A DNA stretch of 64,000 bases from CALBZH01 sp964538515. Its GTDB lineage: Bacteria; Desulfobacterota; Syntrophobacteria; Syntrophobacterales; Syntrophobacteraceae. The notes under the pieces were generated by a model that had not been told where the DNA came from, did not search any database, and saw only the letters and a program-made list of their open reading frames with translations. The stretch covers positions 1 to 64,000 of the forward strand of contig CAZIEW010000008.1 in assembly GCA_964538515.1 (NCBI GenBank), written 5' to 3'. This document shows, in pieces, positions 61,014 through 64,000 of this stretch (position 1 is the stretch's first letter; every line of letters starts with the position of its first letter). Both the position numbers and the translations under genes were made by a program.

Positions 61014-61418
61014 GGGACGTTCTCCTCGAGCAAAATGAGCGTATTGATTCAGATCCCTGCGATGCAACCGCCGTAAGACGAGCTCTCTTGCGGAAAGGTT
61101 GCAGTGAGCCCCCATTCCATGTGCTTTAAATCTAACAGAACCAGCCAGGTCTATGAAGGAATATTGCTGGGTGCATCTGCTCGGGGTCCCAGCAAACCCT
61201 CCAATAAAAGGCCCTTCGTCTCTTCCATTTGAACGGAGCGCGATGCGCTGCTTTGGTTCCCCAGCGGTTTATGCTAATACAAGCCATGTACGGCAGCGGA
61301 CCGCGCACACGAGGCTGATCATGCCCGTCGACCTCGATCGGAACTGGAATCCTCGACGGTAAATCAAGAGGCGCCCGATCGACACCATTCGCATGGAACA
61401 CTTTTTCGAGGCTGCCTC
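61014..61418. other. Divergent intergenic region
   Basis: 405 bases between the methyltransferase and the Cys-rich hypothetical gene. Small frames on both strands (for example 61153-61362) lack family features. A short AGCGC-GAT-GCGCT hairpin is near 61240. No promoter is clear. Confidence 0.5.
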
Positions 61419-62006
61419 ATGGTGGATTTCGTCTGGTGCACGAAAGAGCAATGCCGCCTTCCAAGCTTTCGATGCGTCCTTTGTACAGAACCCTGTAAAC
61501 CGGCTGACCGCGGCGGTGCGGTGTCGGACAGCCTCATCGATGAACTGAAACGATCGGGACGATACAAGGAGCGCTATGTTATGAAACGCAAAGAGCTAAG
61601 TGCCGTCGCCAGCCCTGAGGATCGTGCGATCCCGTCCGAAGACACGGGAAAAGAAAGCCAGATGGATGCACCCGTAAGGGAAGCGGAACGGAAGGTCTTT
61701 CTGTTGGAGGACGGCAAGTTGCTGCCTTTTTCGGCTGCGGAGTTTTCAAAGGCCTTGCTGTACGAAGTGACGGAATCCTTCGCCGTGGAGTGCAAGCTTG
61801 TGAGGCCCGAGGATCCGGAAAACCTTGTCTACGAAGGAAAGAAGCCATCCAAGAAGACCATCCCGGTCATCGTTGGAAGGTCGGGGGAGCATCGTCTGAT
61901 GACCTCCTGGGATGAGCTGGAAGCCAACCCGGAGCATTTGGTGGATGCTGTCGAGGTGATCGGGGCGGTTCCGGTCAAGCAAGTTTTTGTGCTGAAGCGC
62001 AAATGA
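61419..62006 (+). CDS. Hypothetical protein with N-terminal cysteine cluster
   Basis: A 195-residue soluble protein. The N-terminus has five cysteines, WCTKEQCRLPSFRCVLCTEP then C, which suggests a small metal site. The rest is a mixed alpha/beta domain (VFLLEDGKLLPFSAAEFSKA, HVKQVFVL-like end) of no family known to me. The ATG follows GAGGCTGCCTC. It overlaps the endonuclease III gene by 4 bases, so the two are coupled. Confidence 0.7.
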   Translation: MVDFVWCTKEQCRLPSFRCVLCTEPCKPADRGGAVSDSLIDELKRSGRYKERYVMKRKELSAVASPEDRAIPSEDTGKESQMDAPVREAERKVFLLEDGKLLPFSAAEFSKALLYEVTESFAVECKLVRPEDPENLVYEGKKPSKKTIPVIVGRSGEHRLMTSWDELEANPEHLVDAVEVIGAVPVKQVFVLKRK

Positions 62007-62794
62007 GCGGTCAATTCCTGGAAGCGCTTGAGCCTCCTGAACGGCTGAGTCTGATCCTTGATCGAATGATCGAGCGCTACGGAGCGAGGCCCTGGAACTG
62101 GCACACCCGGCAGCGACCGTTTGAGGTCCTCATTGGCACCGTTCTTTCCCAAAGGACCCGTGATGAGAAGACCGATGAAGCAGCGAAGGCCTTGCTCTCC
62201 GCGTATCCAACCGCTGCTGCCTTGGTCGTCGCACCGCTAGAGCAGATTGAGCGTCTCATCCGTCCGTCCAACTACTACAAGACAAAGGCCGTCCGAATTC
62301 AAGCCATTTGCCGGGCGTTGTTGGACCGGCACGGAGGGGAGGTGCCGCGCGACGTGGAGCCGTTGTGTGCGCTTCCGGGAGTGGGGAGGAAGACGGCGGC
62401 TTGCGTGAGGGTTTACGGATTCGGAGAGCCCGCCATCCCCGTCGACGTGCATGTTCACCGGCTGGCAAATCGGATGGGCTTGGTTCACACCAAGAGTCCT
62501 GAGGCAACCGAAACGGCACTTTGGAGGATTACCGATCCCAAGCACGTGCTGCTCTTGAACGAGCTTTTCGTCAAGCACGGCCAGACCGTGTGTAAGCCTG
62601 CTCGCCCACAATGCGACCGGTGCGGTGTAGCCGATCTTTGCGCCCATGGCGGGGAGGTGAGGCCTGACGAATTGGCCCGCTCGAGTGCGGGGTGCAACAC
62701 GCCTTCTCAGCGGGCAGGGGAAGCCGGGAGCCCGATCCAGTCGGCTCCCAGGCAGGTGTCGTCCAGAAAGGATAAATCACCCATTTCCAGATAG
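62003..62794 (+). CDS. nth: Endonuclease III-family DNA glycosylase
   Basis: Base-excision repair glycosylase/AP lyase. It has 263 residues: LIGTVLSQRTRDEKT, helix-hairpin-helix LPGVGRKTAACV with the catalytic lysine, VDVHVHRLANRMGL with the catalytic aspartate, and a [4Fe-4S] cluster C-x6-C-x2-C-x5-C (CKPARPQCDRCGVADLC). A tail of about 45 residues beyond the cluster is low-complexity and is encoded across the 3' end of the convergent NUDIX gene. Confidence 0.95.
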   Translation: MSGQFLEALEPPERLSLILDRMIERYGARPWNWHTRQRPFEVLIGTVLSQRTRDEKTDEAAKALLSAYPTAAALVVAPLEQIERLIRPSNYYKTKAVRIQAICRALLDRHGGEVPRDVEPLCALPGVGRKTAACVRVYGFGEPAIPVDVHVHRLANRMGLVHTKSPEATETALWRITDPKHVLLLNELFVKHGQTVCKPARPQCDRCGVADLCAHGGEVRPDELARSSAGCNTPSQRAGEAGSPIQSAPRQVSSRKDKSPISR

Positions 62795-63276
62795 CATTTG
62801 AGCTTCTCACAGATCAGCAGGTCGGTTGGAAAGGCCATGGCTTCCGGCAGGGCATCCAGTGGAAAGAACCCGACATCGCATGCATCGGTCCCGGCCTGCA
62901 GTCGGCCGCCCGTGCATCGACCCCAGAACCAGACGCCCACGGTCTGATGCTCTCGATCATGAAAATTTGAATGGACATCCAGTACCGGTCCTACCACAAT
63001 GTCCAGGCCCGTTTCTTCCAGGAGCTCCCGACGCGCCGCCTCCCGTATGTCCTCGTCCCATTCGACGTGCCCGCAGGGTATGCACCACATTCCCTCGTAG
63101 GAGCCGAGTCGGCGGATGAGGAGAATCTTGTCATCCTCGACCACGACGACGGCCACACCCGCGGTTGGATTGCGGTACACAAACTGACGACAGCGAGCGC
63201 AATACAAGCGTTTCTTGCTGTGGTCCATCCGCAAGGCCAATGCTCCGCCGCAATGGGGACAGTGCCGGTACTTCAT
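62707..63276 (-). CDS. NUDIX hydrolase with N-terminal zinc ribbon
   Basis: A 189-residue hydrolase of the NADH-pyrophosphatase-like type. CPHC...CARC zinc ribbon, then the full Nudix box GHVEWDEDIREAARRELLEE continuing TGL. The ATG at 63276 begins at the ribbon (MKYRHCPHCGG); ATG at 63357 would overlap the upstream gene. Its 3' end overlaps nth by 88 bases on the opposite strand. Substrate not assigned. Confidence 0.92.
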   Translation of the reverse strand: MKYRHCPHCGGALALRMDHSKKRLYCARCRQFVYRNPTAGVAVVVVEDDKILLIRRLGSYEGMWCIPCGHVEWDEDIREAARRELLEETGLDIVVGPVLDVHSNFHDREHQTVGVWFWGRCTGGRLQAGTDACDVGFFPLDALPEAMAFPTDLLICEKLKCYLEMGDLSFLDDTCLGADWIGLPASPAR

Positions 63277-63313
63277 GGATGGGCAACGATCTGGCGCAAT
63301 ACTGGACGCGGCA

Positions 63314-64000
63314 TCAAACGAGCTCTTCCATCTCGGCAACCCAAAACGGATTGACAATTCTCTGATTTTCCAACTTCAGTGGCGCGTAAATGGCTTGGTT
63401 CAAGGGCGTTTGCAGCGCGCATTCCTCGCCCAGCTTGACGACCATGCCGTTTAGAGCTTCGATTTCCATGGGCCTGCGCCATTCCAGGTCTCGAAGCATG
63501 GAGCACTTGAAGCGCTTGTTGTACGAGTCCGCAAGTGCGAGGGCTTCAGAAACCACCTGCTCGGGAAGATTGACCTTCTTGCATCGAGCCAGGGCCTCCA
63601 CCTCCCGCATGACGCCGATGACAAACGCTCGAGTTTCCGGCAGGGCCAGAACCAAACCGAGCGTTGCCCGAGACAGCGTACAGACGCCGTGGATGGCACA
63701 GATGAAAAGAAACTTGGACCAGAGAACCTTGTTGATGTCCGTGCTGAGCTCAGCTTCGATCCCCACGCTCAGGAAAAGGTTGAGGAACCGCTCCACCCTG
63801 GGTGTCCGCTCTCCGCTCGGCTCCCCGAAGACGATGCGGCCCGGCTTGCCTCTGTGTGCGATCACACCAGGAGCTGCAATCGACGATTCAATGTAGGCCG
63901 TACCGGGTAAAACGCGCTCTTCTCCGAACACGTCGCTCAGCTTCTGCACGTTATCAATTCCATTTTGCAGGCTCAAAATGGCGGTGTCTTCCTCCACCAT
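63314..64000 (-). CDS. panE: Ketopantoate reductase-like protein, 5' end off the right edge
   Basis: 2-dehydropantoate 2-reductase family (pantothenate synthesis) or a related 2-keto reductase. At least 228 C-terminal residues are present; the NADP-binding N-terminus is outside the window. ILSLQNGIDN, the central KVLWSKFLFICAIHG with the catalytic lysine region, and SMLRDLEWRRPMEIEALNG are family signatures. The symbol is provisional because many PanE-like paralogues exist. Confidence 0.88.
   Translation of the reverse strand: MVEEDTAILSLQNGIDNVQKLSDVFGEERVLPGTAYIESSIAAPGVIAHRGKPGRIVFGEPSGERTPRVERFLNLFLSVGIEAELSTDINKVLWSKFLFICAIHGVCTLSRATLGLVLALPETRAFVIGVMREVEALARCKKVNLPEQVVSEALALADSYNKRFKCSMLRDLEWRRPMEIEALNGMVVKLGEECALQTPLNQAIYAPLKLENQRIVNPFWVAEMEELV

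Noticed and set aside
61132..61401. Small frames in the intergenic region (61132-61401 minus, 61153-61362 plus)
   Set aside because: No ribosome site, odd composition and no recognisable domain; they overlap each other on opposite strands.

Overview
The window looks like chromosome from a G+C-rich, anaerobic, nitrogen-fixing member of the Desulfobacterota, most likely the Syntrophobacter / Desulfacinum / Desulfoglaeba neighbourhood. The reasons are an anaerobe-type nif operon with nifI1-nifI2 between nifH and nifD, a periplasmic NrfHA ammonia-forming nitrite reductase, a TAXI-type TRAP transporter, sigma-54 regulation, and several families of short dispersed intergenic repeats. The assignment is inferred from gene content and style; no search was run.

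Layout. 1-5.5 kb: the 5' part of an NRAMP metal transporter, a large HEAT/SEC-C protein, an amidohydrolase and a small zinc-ribbon membrane protein. 5.8-15.2 kb, minus strand: nifH-nifI1-nifI2-nifD-nifK-[2Fe-2S ferredoxin]-nifE-nifN-nifB, with a sigma-54 (-24/-12) site in front of nifH and a hairpin after nifB. 15.6-21.5 kb, plus strand: cinA-thpR, then recA-alaS. 21.6-30.8 kb: a metallo-beta-lactamase-fold protein, a PAS histidine kinase, a lipoprotein, an 1161-residue Lon-like protease with an unusual N-terminal HEXXH motif coupled to a class-I amidotransferase, and a NifA-like activator with its own sigma-54 site. 30.9-40 kb: a DUF6909/phosphorylase-like operon, a PilZ regulator behind a third sigma-54 site, and an SH3 / M48 lipoprotein / CHASE2-cyclase operon. 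40.3-46.5 kb: cytochrome b561, a TAXI-TRAP transporter operon, a DapB-like dehydrogenase and an orphan receiver. 46.6-52.3 kb, minus strand: clpS-clpA-aat (the N-degron pathway) run into a cyclic-2,3-diphosphoglycerate-synthetase-like GTPase and carbamate kinase. 52.4-64 kb: aroC, PilZ, YgjP-LUD, nrfHA, a cold-shock protein, a universal stress protein, a methyltransferase, endonuclease III, a NUDIX hydrolase and a ketopantoate-reductase-like gene cut by the right edge.

Working together. The nif operon holds the six-gene core nifHDKENB plus the NifI post-translational switch, and the NifA-like protein about 14 kb away is the obvious candidate activator. NrfHA could supply or detoxify nitrogen oxides. 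ClpS, ClpA and Aat form one protein-quality pathway. The CHASE2 cyclase, cNMP-fold/PilZ protein and second PilZ protein suggest nucleotide second-messenger signalling. No tRNA, rRNA, CRISPR array, transposase or phage gene was recognised. The most unusual items are the Lon-like fusion, the intergenic repeat families (one of them inside the nif operon) and the set of sigma-54 sites.
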